Positions 33,536-42,479 of a DNA stretch of 54,255 bases are shown here, piece by piece. Source of the DNA: Bacteroidota bacterium (lineage in GTDB: Bacteria; Bacteroidota; Bacteroidia; Sphingobacteriales; Sphingobacteriaceae); assembly GCA_026224775.1 (NCBI GenBank), contig JAMFRP010000012.1, forward strand, positions 1-54,255, given 5' to 3'. The stretch's first letter is position 1, and each line of letters begins with the position of its first letter. Both the position numbers and the translations under genes were made by a program. A model generated the notes under the pieces. The model was not told the DNA's origin. It saw only the letters and a program-made list of their open reading frames with translations, and did no database searches.

Positions 33536-33627
33536 CGTCATTGCGAGGAGTGAAACGACGTGGCAATCCCCAACATACAGAGCTAATTGCATAGTTAGGG
33601 ATTGCCACGCTACCGCTCGCAATGACG
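33536..33627. repeat. Inverted repeat of the GTCATTGCGAGG type between hisA and hisF
   Basis: Arms 33536-33570 and 33598-33627 match apart from a 5-nt indel and a few changes (CGTCATTGCGAG / CTCGCAATGACG at the tips, GTGGCAATCCC / GGGATTGCCAC at the base). It interrupts the otherwise tight his operon and could form a strong RNA hairpin inside the transcript. Confidence 0.88.
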
Positions 33628-33643
33628 ATGTGTAAATTAATAT

Positions 33644-34408
33644 ATGTTAGCTAAAAGAATTATACCCTGCCTCGACGTTAAAGACGGTCGCACTGTAAAA
33701 GGCGTGAACTTTGTCGATTTACGCGATGCCGGAGACCCCGTTGAACTAGCCTGGAATTACTCTCGGCAGGGCGCTGATGAACTAGTTTTCCTTGATATTA
33801 CCGCGACCCACGAGCGCCGTAAAACAATGGTTGAACTGGTTAAATCTGTTGCACGTCAAATAAATATTCCTTTTACCATTGGCGGTGGTATTAATGAAAT
33901 TGCTGATGCAGATGCCCTGCTTAACGCTGGTGCAGATAAAATATCCATTAACTCGGCAGCGGTACGTAATCCGGCTTTTATTGACGAACTGGCGAAAGCA
34001 TTCGGCGTTCAATTTGTAGTTGTTGCTGTGGATACCAAATCTATCGGCGACAAAAACATTGTACACCTTAATGGTGGAAGGATTCCAACCGAAAAAGAGA
34101 CATTGGATTGGATTTTAGAAGCTGAAAGCCGTGGCGCAGGTGAAATATTATTAACATCTATGAACCATGATGGCACTAAAAATGGCTTTGATAATGGATT
34201 ATTAAAACTGGTTAACGATGCCGTGCATATCCCGGTTATTGCCTCGGGCGGTGCAGGTTCGGTACAGCATTTTGTGGATGTATTTGAGAAAACAAACGTT
34301 GATGCCACATTAGCAGCATCCGTATTTCACTATGGCGAAATATTGATACCGGATTTAAAAGAGATACTAAGGCAAAACAATATAGAAGTTCGTACTATTG
34401 CTGAATAA
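33644..34408 (+). CDS. hisF: Imidazole glycerol phosphate synthase, cyclase subunit
   Basis: 254 residues, TIM barrel paired with His[20 protein letters not shown] with the catalytic Asp (D11), [14 protein letters not shown], the second catalytic Asp region [15 protein letters not shown] and VIASGGAGS are conserved. It joins PRFAR and ammonia into IGP and AICAR. Confidence 0.96.
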   Translation: MLAKRIIPCLDVKDGRTVKGVNFVDLRDAGDPVELAWNYSRQGADELVFLDITATHERRKTMVELVKSVARQINIPFTIGGGINEIADADALLNAGADKISINSAAVRNPAFIDELAKAFGVQFVVVAVDTKSIGDKNIVHLNGGRIPTEKETLDWILEAESRGAGEILLTSMNHDGTKNGFDNGLLKLVNDAVHIPVIASGGAGSVQHFVDVFEKTNVDATLAASVFHYGEILIPDLKEILRQNNIEVRTIAE

Positions 34409-34423
34409 GCAGAATATATAATA

Positions 34424-35011
34424 ATGGAAATAGATTTTGATAAAACAGGCGGTTTAGTCCCCGTAATTATTCAGGACGAGCAAACTTTAGAGGTGCTGAT
34501 GCTGGGTTACATGAACCAGGAAGCTTATGATAAAACCGCAAAGGAAAATATAGTTACCTTTTTCTCCCGTACTAAAAACCGTTTATGGACTAAAGGCGAA
34601 ACCAGTAACAACTTTTTGCATGTTAAAAGCATCACTATCGACTGTGATAATGATACGCTTTTAATAAAAGTTAAACCTGATGGCCCAACATGCCATACCG
34701 GCGACCGCAGTTGCTTTAAAACTGAATATAACCAAAACTTTATATTAGAACTGGAAGCTATTATAGCAGATCGTTACGAAAACCCGGTTGAGAGCTCATA
34801 TGTTAACAAACTGCGTACAAAAGGTTTAAATAAAATAGCACAAAAGGTTGGTGAAGAAGCGGTTGAAACCGTAATAGCTGCTTTAGCTGAAACTGAAGTT
34901 GACATGATCAATGAATCATCTGACTTGGTATTTCACCTATTAGTTTTGCTTCGCGAAAAAGGATTAAGCTTAGAAACCATCGCTAAAAATCTGGAACAAA
35001 GACATAAGTAA
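34424..35011 (+). CDS. hisIE: Bifunctional phosphoribosyl-AMP cyclohydrolase / phosphoribosyl-ATP pyrophosphohydrolase
   Basis: 195 residues. The N-terminal HisI part has MLGYMNQEAYDKT, the metal ligands in DCDNDTLLIKV and CHTGDRSCF. The C-terminal HisE part (about 110-195) has KVGEEAVETVIAALAE and the acidic helix EVDMINESSDLVFHLLVLL. With this gene the operon encodes every histidine step from PRPP and ATP. It is the last his gene and is followed by an inverted repeat. Confidence 0.95.
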   Translation: MEIDFDKTGGLVPVIIQDEQTLEVLMLGYMNQEAYDKTAKENIVTFFSRTKNRLWTKGETSNNFLHVKSITIDCDNDTLLIKVKPDGPTCHTGDRSCFKTEYNQNFILELEAIIADRYENPVESSYVNKLRTKGLNKIAQKVGEEAVETVIAALAETEVDMINESSDLVFHLLVLLREKGLSLETIAKNLEQRHK

Positions 35012-35015
35012 TATG

Positions 35016-35079
35016 GTTGAAGGTTTAAGGTTGAAAGTCAACAGTTCGGACTTTCAACTTTAAACTTTTAACCTTCAAC
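35016..35079. repeat. Inverted repeat after the his operon (GTTGAAGGTT type)
   Basis: GTTGAAGGTT (from 35016) pairs with AACCTTCAAC (35070-35079), and GTTGAAAGTC (35030-35039) pairs with GACTTTCAAC (35049-35058). The loop is about 9 nt. It ends 8 bp before the WD40 gene and could end or attenuate his transcription. Confidence 0.85.
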
Positions 35080-35087
35080 TTAAAAAA

Positions 35088-36005
35088 ATGATCGCAGTAG
35101 AAAAAGCAGCCGAACTTACCGGACATAGCAACCCTATTTTTACTTTAGAGCTTTCGCAGAAACCAGGTATATTATTTACCGGAGGGAATGATAAAGGCAT
35201 TGTGGAGTGGAGCTTAAAAACTAATAGCTTTATTAAGGTAATGTTTCCGGTTCCGGCATCTGTTTATGCTATACATTGTCCGGCAGGTTTTCCTTTGATG
35301 TTCACTGGCTTGCGCACAGGTGATGTGCCGGTATTTGACTTTATTCAGCAAAAGGTTGTCGCCATTCTTAAACATCACACCAAGCCGGTATTTGACATTA
35401 AAACTGTAAGTTCAAAAAATGAGTTATTGGTAGCGTCGGAAGATGGAACAGTATCTGTATGGAACCTAAACACGCTTGAATTACTGCATGTTATACAAAT
35501 ATCAGGTGATACTGTACGCTGTATTGCTATTAACGATATAACTCAGCAGGTGGCTTTCGGTTGTCGCGATAATAAAGTAAAAATATATGACCTGATTGAT
35601 TATTCTTACGTCACCACATTAGATGGTGATGCTGGGCACAGTATGGCTGTATTTTCAGCACAGTACTCCACTGCCGGCGATTATCTGGTAACAGGCAGTC
35701 GTGATGCTCAGGTAAAAATCTGGAATAGCATCGACTATAAGCCAATGCAAAATATACCGGCTCATTTATTTGCTGTAAATTCTATTGCTTTTCATCCTAC
35801 CCAGCCCTATTTCGCTACCGCCAGCATGGATAAAAGTATTAAGCTATGGGGATCAGATGATTTTAAACTGTACAAAGTAATTAGCCGCGAGAAAGGTCAT
35901 CCCGGACATGTATTATCCATTAACAAATTGGTATGGAATGGCGATGATTTACTTTCAGCAAGTGATGATAAGAAAATCATCATTTGGAAAATACAATTCG
36001 ACTAG
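35088..36005 (+). CDS. WD40-repeat protein
   Basis: 305 residues built of about seven WD40 blades, for example GHSNPIFTLELSQKPGILFTG, VASEDGTVSVWNLN, GSRDAQVKIWNS, TASMDKSIKLWGS and SASDDKKIIIWK. No signal peptide, so probably a cytoplasmic beta-propeller serving protein-protein contacts. No enzymatic domain is attached. It follows the his operon with only the inverted repeat between, and its stop overlaps the convergent NlpC/P60 gene by 4 bp. Partner unknown. Confidence 0.88.
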   Translation: MIAVEKAAELTGHSNPIFTLELSQKPGILFTGGNDKGIVEWSLKTNSFIKVMFPVPASVYAIHCPAGFPLMFTGLRTGDVPVFDFIQQKVVAILKHHTKPVFDIKTVSSKNELLVASEDGTVSVWNLNTLELLHVIQISGDTVRCIAINDITQQVAFGCRDNKVKIYDLIDYSYVTTLDGDAGHSMAVFSAQYSTAGDYLVTGSRDAQVKIWNSIDYKPMQNIPAHLFAVNSIAFHPTQPYFATASMDKSIKLWGSDDFKLYKVISREKGHPGHVLSINKLVWNGDDLLSASDDKKIIIWKIQFD

Positions 36006-36775
36006 ACGGGTAATTTATCATGCCTTTTGATAGAATGAAGCGTATGGGTATTACGTTTTAACTCTTCTGAGTAAATACCCTCTTCATCAATACTATCAAT
36101 CTTAACCTTTCCGGATGCATGAATAATTTGCTTATCATTAAGCATTATCCCCACATGAACTACGCGTCCGTCAGCATTTTTAAAAAATGCAAGGTCACCC
36201 AAACGAGCTTCCTCTAAGCTTGAAATTAGGGTACCTTGCTCTGCCTGTTGAGAAGCATCTCTATTTAGTTTTGCACTGTGCAATTTGAATACCGCTTGTA
36301 CATAACCGGAGCAGTCAATACCGAAATGCGTGCGACCGCCCCATAAATAAGGCGAATTTAAAAACGACTTAGCCGTAGTAACAAAATTTTCAATATCGCC
36401 TTTAGGCCCAATTATTTCAAACTTTTCATTGCCTATTTTGCACCTGTTACCTTCTAAGAATGACAATGAACTACCTACAGGTAGATATAATACGGTATTG
36501 TCTGATTTTTTCCAGGCCTGGGTTACTGTTCCGTAGGTTAAAGGTGAAGGTTTTTGGGTCAGATCTTGATATGCTATGTGCCCTAGCATCGTAAATTGCA
36601 AACGGCCTATCCAACCGGTATAGTTATCATAAGTTGTAGTTATTTTAGCCCACTTGTCTGTCCACTCAATAATTTCGAATATTTCGCCAAATAATACCTG
36701 CGATGTCATCTCACTTACCTCACTAGGTTCAGCCCGCATGGGTATTACCGCTAAATTACAAATACCGTATTCCAT
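36002..36775 (-). CDS. NlpC/P60 (C40) cysteine peptidase with N-terminal SH3-like domain
   Basis: 257 residues. The SH3b-like part (about 1-60, WAKITTTYDNYTGWIGRLQ) and a linker domain precede the NlpC/P60 domain with catalytic Cys155 in GIDCSGYVQ, His207 in GRVVHVGIM and H219. Such enzymes cut the gamma-D-Glu/diamino acid bond of cell-wall peptides. No signal peptide is visible, which agrees with a cytoplasmic recycling role like that of YkfC-type dipeptidyl peptidases. Confidence 0.88.
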   Translation of the reverse strand: MEYGICNLAVIPMRAEPSEVSEMTSQVLFGEIFEIIEWTDKWAKITTTYDNYTGWIGRLQFTMLGHIAYQDLTQKPSPLTYGTVTQAWKKSDNTVLYLPVGSSLSFLEGNRCKIGNEKFEIIGPKGDIENFVTTAKSFLNSPYLWGGRTHFGIDCSGYVQAVFKLHSAKLNRDASQQAEQGTLISSLEEARLGDLAFFKNADGRVVHVGIMLNDKQIIHASGKVKIDSIDEEGIYSEELKRNTHTLHSIKRHDKLPV

Positions 36776-36852
36776 AGGTTAATTAAGGCAGATACTTTAA
36801 CTTTTATTTGGGGTTAATAAGGTTAAGTACCAATAAAAAATAAACATATAAA

Positions 36853-36879
36853 AAAAGGAAGACAAATTGCCTTCCTTTT
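36853..36879 (-). terminator. Rho-independent terminator of the ferredoxin gene
   Basis: On the minus strand AAAAGGAAG and CTTCCTTTT form a 9-bp stem with a 9-nt loop, followed by a T-run (A-run 36851-36856 on the plus strand). It lies 23 bp beyond the ferredoxin stop codon. Confidence 0.8.
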
Positions 36880-36901
36880 CATAATAATTAATATTATATT
36901 C

Positions 36902-37255
36902 TTATTCGTTCATGTGAAGCCACTCTTTTTTAGCAAGAAGCTCTTCTTCAGTTTCACGTACATTTTCGTCATCAACACAGCAATCCACAGGGCAAACTGC
37001 AGCACATTGTGGCTCGTCATGAAAACCTACACACTCGGTACATTTATCAGGTACGATGTAATAAATATCATCAGATAGGGCCGCTTGTGTTTCTTCAGCA
37101 TTTAAAGTAACACCATCGCCAAAATCAATAACACCCTTTAAACCAGTACCATCAGAAAAACGCCATGCTGCTCCTGCATCATAAATTGCATTATTCGGGC
37201 ACTCTGGTTCACAAGCTCCACAGTTTATGCATTCATCGGTGATTATAATCGCCAT
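36902..37255 (-). CDS. 2[4Fe-4S] ferredoxin
   Basis: 117 residues. First cluster C9-x2-C12-x2-C15-x3-C19P ([13 protein letters not shown]), second C72-x2-C75-x8-C84-x3-C88P, with an 8-residue spacer in the second motif as in Alvin-type ferredoxins. About 45 residues separate the clusters, longer than in clostridial ferredoxin. Cytoplasmic electron carrier. It is divergent from the LuxC-like reductase gene, an arrangement I associate with Bacteroidota genomes, so the two may share function. Confidence 0.92.
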   Translation of the reverse strand: MAIIITDECINCGACEPECPNNAIYDAGAAWRFSDGTGLKGVIDFGDGVTLNAEETQAALSDDIYYIVPDKCTECVGFHDEPQCAAVCPVDCCVDDENVRETEEELLAKKEWLHMNE

Positions 37256-37361
37256 ATTTTATAAAATATCTTATATTCTCAATTAACTTTGCCTTGTTCT
37301 TAAACAATTACGCAAATATAACAAAAAAACAGTTTAAGGGTTTATTATACTTACCATTTAT

Positions 37362-38381
37362 ATGTCAAAATTCAACATACAGGAACTAATTAAGTCATTT
37401 TCTACGCTGGGCGAACAACTTAGCAACCCGGATGAACATTTAAACGACATCATTAATGACGAGTTACATTACAATGCATGGTTCACTCCCGAGAATGTAC
37501 GAAAAGCGGTCACTGCTATAGGACAAATGCTTAACAATGCTGATCTTGAAACATGGCTAAGCAAATACAGCTTTAATTCATCCAATAAAAAAGTCGGACT
37601 TATTCTTGCAGGCAACATACCAATGGTAGGTTTTCATGATGTATTATGTGTGTTAGCCAGCGGAAATCACGCATTGATCAAAGCATCGTCACAGGATAAT
37701 CACCTAATAAAGTATGTACTTGAAAAACTGGTTGAGATCGACAATCGATTTGCAGGGCAATTTAGTTTTATAGAGCGATTGGAAAACTTTGATGCAGTGA
37801 TAGCCACCGGAAGCAATAATACTTCACGTTATTTTGATTATTATTTTGGCAAGGTGCCTAACATTATCCGTAAAAACAGGAATAGTATAGCTGTACTTAC
37901 CGGCAACGAAACAGCGGAACAATTACATGATCTCGGTCACGATATTTTTGATTATTATGGCTTGGGCTGCCGTAACGTATCAAAATTATTAGTTCCGGAG
38001 GGTTATAACTTCAATTTCTTTTTTGAATCGATACAGGATTATGAGGCCATCATCCATCATCATAAATACAATAACAATTATGATTATAATAAATCGATAT
38101 ACCTGGTAAACCGTGATGAGCATTTGGATAATGGGTTTCTGCTGTTAAAAAAAGATGAACGCTTAACCTCTCCCCTTGCTGTTCTATTTTATAGCAATTA
38201 TTCAGATCTGCAAGCGGCTGAAAAAACAATCAATGCTGAAAGTGAAAGAATACAGTGTGTAGTGAGCGCCGAAAATTTAAAAGTGGATGACCAATTAGTT
38301 AATTTCGGCGAGAGCCAGCAACCTAAACTGTGGGATTATGCCGATGGTATTGATACGATGGAATTTTTGTCAAATCTTTAA
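37362..38381 (+). CDS. LuxC-family acyl-CoA reductase
   Basis: 339 residues of the LuxC family, which reduces activated fatty acids to aldehydes with NADPH. The nucleotide-binding part is GLILAGNIPMVGFHDVLCVLASGN (79-102). The likely nucleophile is C203 in GLGCRNVSKL. LuxD and LuxE are absent, so it is not part of a luminescence operon. Adjacency to a ferredoxin suggests a role in lipid or aldehyde metabolism. The last codons (TTGTCAAATCTTTAA) are repeated 56 bp downstream. Confidence 0.88.
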   Translation: MSKFNIQELIKSFSTLGEQLSNPDEHLNDIINDELHYNAWFTPENVRKAVTAIGQMLNNADLETWLSKYSFNSSNKKVGLILAGNIPMVGFHDVLCVLASGNHALIKASSQDNHLIKYVLEKLVEIDNRFAGQFSFIERLENFDAVIATGSNNTSRYFDYYFGKVPNIIRKNRNSIAVLTGNETAEQLHDLGHDIFDYYGLGCRNVSKLLVPEGYNFNFFFESIQDYEAIIHHHKYNNNYDYNKSIYLVNRDEHLDNGFLLLKKDERLTSPLAVLFYSNYSDLQAAEKTINAESERIQCVVSAENLKVDDQLVNFGESQQPKLWDYADGIDTMEFLSNL

Positions 38382-38437
38382 TGGTTAATAGTTGATAGTT
38401 CACGGTTGATGGTAACAAAACTTTTGTCAAATCTTTA
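38365..38437. repeat. 16-bp direct repeat bracketing a short insert after the LuxC-like gene
   Basis: TTTTGTCAAATCTTTA occurs at 38365-38380 (the gene's own 3' end) and at 38422-38437. The 41 bp between contain ATGGTTAATAGTTGATAG and GTTCACGGTTGATGG, matching the GTTGATAGTT repeat type. It looks like an insertion with a duplicated target. Confidence 0.8.
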
Positions 38438-38502
38438 TACCTTTGAAAAGATGATATTTTATAGGATTACACTGCTTAGGCTATGAACTATGAATCATCA
38501 AC
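38391..38502. repeat. Imperfect inverted repeat of the GTTGATAGTTCA type
   Basis: GTTGATAGTTCA (38391-38402) and the right arm TGAACTATGAATCATCAAC (38484-38502) are imperfect reverse complements. Related to 25602-25699. The right arm ends 12 bp before the next gene. Confidence 0.7.
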
Positions 38503-38514
38503 TACAAATAAAAA

Positions 38515-38718
38515 ATGTATATAATAAAAGTTAAAGGCGTAGCTAAAATACCCGACTACGTGCAGTTAAGGGACGATAAGTTTACTCTTTTGGCTTACTT
38601 TAGGGTAGACAGGCCCGACAAATCGCTGGATAAGGTGGGGCTTGCTGATAAGGCAGAATATATAATGAATATTGTTAAAGAATTGCCTTTCGGGCAGATA
38701 TTGAAATTGGACCTTTAA
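38515..38718 (+). CDS. Small protein of unknown function upstream of the FtsE-like ATPase
   Basis: 67 residues: MYIIKVKGVAKIPDYVQLRD opens it and KELPFGQILKLDL ends it. Compact, charged, beta-rich start and a helical second half, no signal peptide. Only one base separates its stop from the ATPase start, so the two are translated together. I know no function for this family. Confidence 0.75.
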   Translation: MYIIKVKGVAKIPDYVQLRDDKFTLLAYFRVDRPDKSLDKVGLADKAEYIMNIVKELPFGQILKLDL

Positions 38719-38719
38719 G

Positions 38720-39406
38720 ATGATTGGAAACTCAATAATAAAACTGAATAACGTTGATATTTTTCAACAAAAGCACCTGGTACTTTCAAATGTTAACCTG
38801 CATATTGATAAAGGCGATTTCGTTTGGTTGATTGGCCAAACCGGTTCAGGAAAGAGCAGTTTATTAAAGGTACTTTACGGCGATCTGAATATTAAAAATG
38901 GCACAGGACATGCCTGTGGATATGAGTTGGATAAATTAGAGAGTAAAAACATCCCGTTTTTACGCCGTAAGCTGGGTATAGTTTTTCAGGATTTTCAATT
39001 GCTGACAGACCGTTCGGTAGAGCAAAACCTGCAATTTGTGATGCGTGCCACCGGCTGGACAGATAAGAAACTTATTGCCGACCGCGCACTTGACGTATTG
39101 GAGAAAGTGGGCTTACGCTCAAAACTAAAAAAAATGCCACATGAGCTATCAGGTGGCGAACAACAACGTGTGGTAATTGCACGGGCTTTGTTAAATGATC
39201 CTGAAATTATCCTGGCTGATGAACCAACAGGTAACCTTGATCCTGATACATCTGAAGAGATTGTATTATTGCTAAAACAAATAGGCCAGCAAATGGGTAC
39301 AGCTGTTGTGGTTGCTACCCATGATTATCATATCATCCGCACTTTTCCTTCGCGCATTATTAAGTGCGAGAATGGCAAGGTTTTAGAGGATGTACATATA
39401 GCTTAA
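38720..39406 (+). CDS. ftsE: FtsE-like ABC transporter ATP-binding protein
   Basis: 228 residues. Walker [10 protein letters not shown] (39-47), [15 protein letters not shown], Walker [15 protein letters not shown] and the switch His in [10 protein letters not shown]. Best match is FtsE, which with FtsX couples the division ring to cell-wall hydrolases at the inner membrane. ftsX is not adjacent, so the symbol is by similarity. LolD/MacB-type ATPases are the alternative. Confidence 0.82.
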   Translation: MIGNSIIKLNNVDIFQQKHLVLSNVNLHIDKGDFVWLIGQTGSGKSSLLKVLYGDLNIKNGTGHACGYELDKLESKNIPFLRRKLGIVFQDFQLLTDRSVEQNLQFVMRATGWTDKKLIADRALDVLEKVGLRSKLKKMPHELSGGEQQRVVIARALLNDPEIILADEPTGNLDPDTSEEIVLLLKQIGQQMGTAVVVATHDYHIIRTFPSRIIKCENGKVLEDVHIA

Positions 39407-39428
39407 GGAAAATATAACATTTCACTCC

Positions 39429-39521
39429 CTGCCAGTTTTATTGACGGTATGCCAGTACTGCACTGCCGGCCTGAAATATTCTGACACCATGTCGCTTTTT
39501 AACAAATGGCAGGATACTTGA
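39429..39521 (+). promoter_or_regulatory. Candidate heat-shock control region of grpE-dnaJ
   Basis: A dyad TGACA-CCA-TGTCG (39482-39494) and several TGCCAG/TGACGG half-sites (39430-39456) precede a TGGCA...TTGAT pair. GG (39508-39509) and GA (39520-39521) are 10 bp apart, the spacing of sigma-54 -24/-12 elements, although the -12 GC is replaced by GA. A start near 39533 would suit the grpE ATG at 39548. Assignment to sigma-54 is tentative. Confidence 0.45.
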
Positions 39522-39547
39522 TTTGCACTATTTAATCATAATAACAC

Positions 39548-40105
39548 ATGCTAAAGAAGAAAAAAACAGAAGAAATGGATTCAACTGAAAATATAACAGA
39601 TGAGACGACTGAGGCTACACAAAACGCTGGCAATATCGCTGCAGAGAATGAATTATCAGCTGAAGATAAATTAAAGAGTGAGCTGGTAGCTGCCAACGAT
39701 AAGTACTTACGCTTATTTGCTGAATTTGATAACTTTAGGAGACGTACCGCGAAAGAACGTGAAGAGGCGAGAAAAACTGAAGGAAAAGATGTAATTGTTG
39801 CATTGATCCCGTTGATGGATGATTTTGAACGCGCTATACGCTCTATGGATAACGCAACAGACGTTGCAGCTGTTAAAGCAGGTGTTGAATTAATATATAA
39901 TAAGTTAAGCAGTACACTTGCTCAAAAAGGTTTGAAACCAATGGAAGCATTGGGTGAAACTTTTGATCCTGATTTGCATGAAGCAATAACCAATATTCCT
40001 GCCCCTACTGATGATTTAAAAGGTAAGGTAGTAGATCAAATGGAAAAAGGTTATTACCTGGGCGACAAAGTAATAAGATTTGCTAAAGTGATTGTTGGAG
40101 CCTAA
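39548..40105 (+). CDS. grpE: Nucleotide exchange factor GrpE
   Basis: 185 residues. An acidic, disordered N-terminus (about 1-45) leads into the long coiled-coil helix (ENELSAEDKLKSELVAANDKYLRLFAEFDNFRRR), then the beta domain with GLKPMEALGETFDPDLHEAI and DKVIRFAKVIVGA. It releases ADP from DnaK. It is followed by dnaJ 116 bp on; dnaK lies elsewhere. Confidence 0.96.
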   Translation: MLKKKKTEEMDSTENITDETTEATQNAGNIAAENELSAEDKLKSELVAANDKYLRLFAEFDNFRRRTAKEREEARKTEGKDVIVALIPLMDDFERAIRSMDNATDVAAVKAGVELIYNKLSSTLAQKGLKPMEALGETFDPDLHEAITNIPAPTDDLKGKVVDQMEKGYYLGDKVIRFAKVIVGA

Positions 40106-40121
40106 TAATTAGTGATGGGTT

Positions 40122-40173
40122 GATTTAGTGAATGAGTGATTTGAAATTCGGATAATCACTCATTCACTAAATC
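40122..40173. repeat. Perfect 20-bp inverted repeat between grpE and dnaJ
   Basis: GATTTAGTGAATGAGTGATT (40122-40141) and its exact reverse complement (40154-40173) enclose 12 bp. Inside the operon it may form an mRNA hairpin that lowers or protects part of the transcript. Confidence 0.92.
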
Positions 40174-40221
40174 GCTAAATCACTCAATAATACAATATTT
40201 CCCTAATTACAATATTTAAAA

Positions 40222-41394
40222 ATGGCTAAAAGAGATTATTACGATGTACTTGGTGTTGCCAAAGGTGCTGAGGCGGACGAGATAAAAAAGGCATATCGTA
40301 AAATGGCTATCAAATATCACCCGGATAAAAACGAAGGTGATAAAGCTGCCGAAGAAAAATTTAAAGAGGCTGCTGAAGCTTACGAAGTACTAAGCAACCC
40401 TGAAAAACGCCAGCGCTACAATCAGTTTGGCCATGCGGCGAACGCTTCATCACCAAACGGTGGTGGCGGGTACGGGGGTGCAGGCATGAATATGGATGAC
40501 ATATTCAGCCAGTTTGGCGATATTTTCGGTGGCGGTGGCGGAAGTCCTTTCGAAGGATTTTTTGGCGGCGGTGGCAGGCAAGGTGGTGGCGGCCGTCGGG
40601 TAGCACGCGGTAGCAACCTACGTATTAAAGTACGCCTAACGGTTGAAGAAATTGCCAACGGTGCCGAAAAGAAAATAAAAGTAAACAAGCAAATACTTTG
40701 TAAAACCTGCGACGGTACAGGCGCGAAGGATAAATCATCTTTCCAAACCTGTAAAACTTGCGGTGGACAAGGTGCGGTACGCAGGGTAACCAATACCATT
40801 TTGGGCCAGATGCAAACTACCAGCACCTGCCCTACCTGTAATGGTGAAGGCTCGGTTATTACTTCGAAATGTACTGTTTGCCACGGCGATGGCTTAGTTC
40901 GTGGTGAAGAAACTATTAGTATCAATATACCTGCCGGTGTAAGCGAAGGCATGCAACTGAGCATGAGCGGTAAAGGCAACGCTGCCCCCCGCGGCGGTGT
41001 TCCGGGAGATTTGATTATTTTGATCGAAGAAATTCCTCACGAAACATTAAAACGTGATGGCAACAATATCATTTATGATTTGCACATCAACTTTGTGGAT
41101 GCTGCTTTAGGTACCAGTGTTGAAGTGCCAACCATTGATGGCAAAGCCAAAATAAAAATTGAACCGGGCACTCAGGGTGGTAAAATACTACGACTTAAAG
41201 GTAAAGGTGTACCCGAAGTAAATTCTTATCACCGTGGTGACCAATTGATTCATATCAATATCTGGACACCAAAAGCACTAAGCAAAGAAGAACGTGAGTT
41301 ATTAGAAAAACTACAAAGCTCACCTAACTTTAAACCAAATCCGGGTAAAAACGAGAAAAGCTTTTTCGAACGAATGAAGGAATATTTTGAGTAA
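40222..41394 (+). CDS. dnaJ: Chaperone protein DnaJ
   Basis: 390 residues, type I DnaJ. J domain with HPD (33-35), Gly/Phe-rich linker (about 75-125, [16 protein letters not shown]), four zinc-finger repeats CxxCxGxG ([32 protein letters not shown]) and the C-terminal substrate-binding barrels. Co-chaperone that loads substrates onto DnaK. An intrinsic terminator follows. Confidence 0.97.
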   Translation: MAKRDYYDVLGVAKGAEADEIKKAYRKMAIKYHPDKNEGDKAAEEKFKEAAEAYEVLSNPEKRQRYNQFGHAANASSPNGGGGYGGAGMNMDDIFSQFGDIFGGGGGSPFEGFFGGGGRQGGGGRRVARGSNLRIKVRLTVEEIANGAEKKIKVNKQILCKTCDGTGAKDKSSFQTCKTCGGQGAVRRVTNTILGQMQTTSTCPTCNGEGSVITSKCTVCHGDGLVRGEETISINIPAGVSEGMQLSMSGKGNAAPRGGVPGDLIILIEEIPHETLKRDGNNIIYDLHINFVDAALGTSVEVPTIDGKAKIKIEPGTQGGKILRLKGKGVPEVNSYHRGDQLIHINIWTPKALSKEERELLEKLQSSPNFKPNPGKNEKSFFERMKEYFE

Positions 41395-41443
41395 GGTTTA
41401 GTCGGAAAGTCAATAAAGACAGAAAGTTCGAAAGAATTTCAAA

Positions 41444-41480
41444 AGCTCGAAACTATAATAGTTTCGGGCTTTTTGTTTTT
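41444..41480 (+). terminator. Intrinsic terminator of grpE-dnaJ
   Basis: AGCTCGAAACT (41444-41454) pairs with AGTTTCGGGCT (41460-41470, one G-U pair), loop of 5 nt, then TTTTTGTTTTT. Confidence 0.85.
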
Positions 41481-41564
41481 ATATCAGATTGTTTTATAGG
41501 TTGGTGTAACATTCTATCAACCTTCGTATCTAAAACAAAAAACTTAAACAAAAACCTTTACCTA

Positions 41565-42479
41565 ATGCTGAGCATTCGAAATATTGTAAAACAGTACGCG
41601 GGGCATACCGCTTTGAGTGATGTGAGCCTGGAAGTTGAAAGCGGACAAATATTTGGCTTGCTTGGGCCGAATGGCGCCGGGAAAACCTCGCTTATCCGTA
41701 TCATTAATCAAATTACGGCTCCCGACTCCGGCGAAGTTTATTTTGATGGGGTGAAACTCAACCAATCTCATATCGACCGTATTGGCTATCTGCCTGAAGA
41801 ACGTGGCCTCTATAAAAAAATGGAGATCGGCGAGCAGATGATCTATCTCGCGAGGTTAAAAGGATTAAGTCGCGATGAAGCTATCAAAAGGTTAAAATAC
41901 TGGTTTGAAAAACTGGAGATGCAATCATGGTGGAATAAAAAGATTGAAGAACTCTCCAAAGGTATGCAGCAAAAAGCGCAGTTCGTGGCCACTATTCTGC
42001 ATGAACCTGACCTGATCATTTTAGATGAGCCATTTAGCGGCTTCGATCCGGTAAATGCGGAGATCATCAAAGATGAAATACTGGAGCTTAACCGCAAAGG
42101 TGCCACTATCCTATTTTCAACCCATCGCATGGAATCAGTTGAAGAACTTTGTAACTCAATTGCTTTACTCAATAAATCCCAAAAAATATTGGATGGAAAG
42201 GTAAGAGACATTAAAAACTCGTATCGTAATGCTACTTATTTGGTAGAATACACAGGCGAAAAGTTACTTTTTAACGGATCACAACCGTTTACTTTGGTTG
42301 AAGAAAAGCAAACAGATGATGCCAACGTCATCAAAATAAAACTGACTGACGGGGTTTCTTCTAATGATGTTTTACAATATCTGATACCCAAAACCAGTAT
42401 TAATATGTTGCAAGAAGTTATTCCTACCATGAATGAGATTTTTATAGAAAAAGTAAACCAAAAACCTGCCTTATCATGA
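41565..42479 (+). CDS. ABC-2 exporter ATP-binding protein (NatA-like)
   Basis: 304 residues. Walker A GPNGAGKTS (34-42), degenerate signature LSKGMQQKAQF, Walker B LIILDEPFSGFDPVN and switch STHRMESVEE. The C-terminal extension (about 215-304) resembles the DUF4162 tail of NatA-type ATPases. It overlaps the permease gene by 4 bp, so the two form one exporter. Substrate (Na+, drugs or lipids) unknown. Confidence 0.92.
   Translation: MLSIRNIVKQYAGHTALSDVSLEVESGQIFGLLGPNGAGKTSLIRIINQITAPDSGEVYFDGVKLNQSHIDRIGYLPEERGLYKKMEIGEQMIYLARLKGLSRDEAIKRLKYWFEKLEMQSWWNKKIEELSKGMQQKAQFVATILHEPDLIILDEPFSGFDPVNAEIIKDEILELNRKGATILFSTHRMESVEELCNSIALLNKSQKILDGKVRDIKNSYRNATYLVEYTGEKLLFNGSQPFTLVEEKQTDDANVIKIKLTDGVSSNDVLQYLIPKTSINMLQEVIPTMNEIFIEKVNQKPALS

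Noticed and set aside
39508..39526. A canonical sigma-54 site (GG-N10-GC) upstream of grpE
   Set aside because: The GC pairs present are at the wrong distance (11 or 15 bp). Only a GG-N10-GA version fits, so it is kept as a tentative finding and not called as canonical.
40422..40979. A 185-codon open frame opposite dnaJ, rich in Pro
   Set aside because: It is the mirror of the Gly-rich linker and Cys-rich zinc fingers of dnaJ. Composition is explained by the sense gene, with no own start context or homology.
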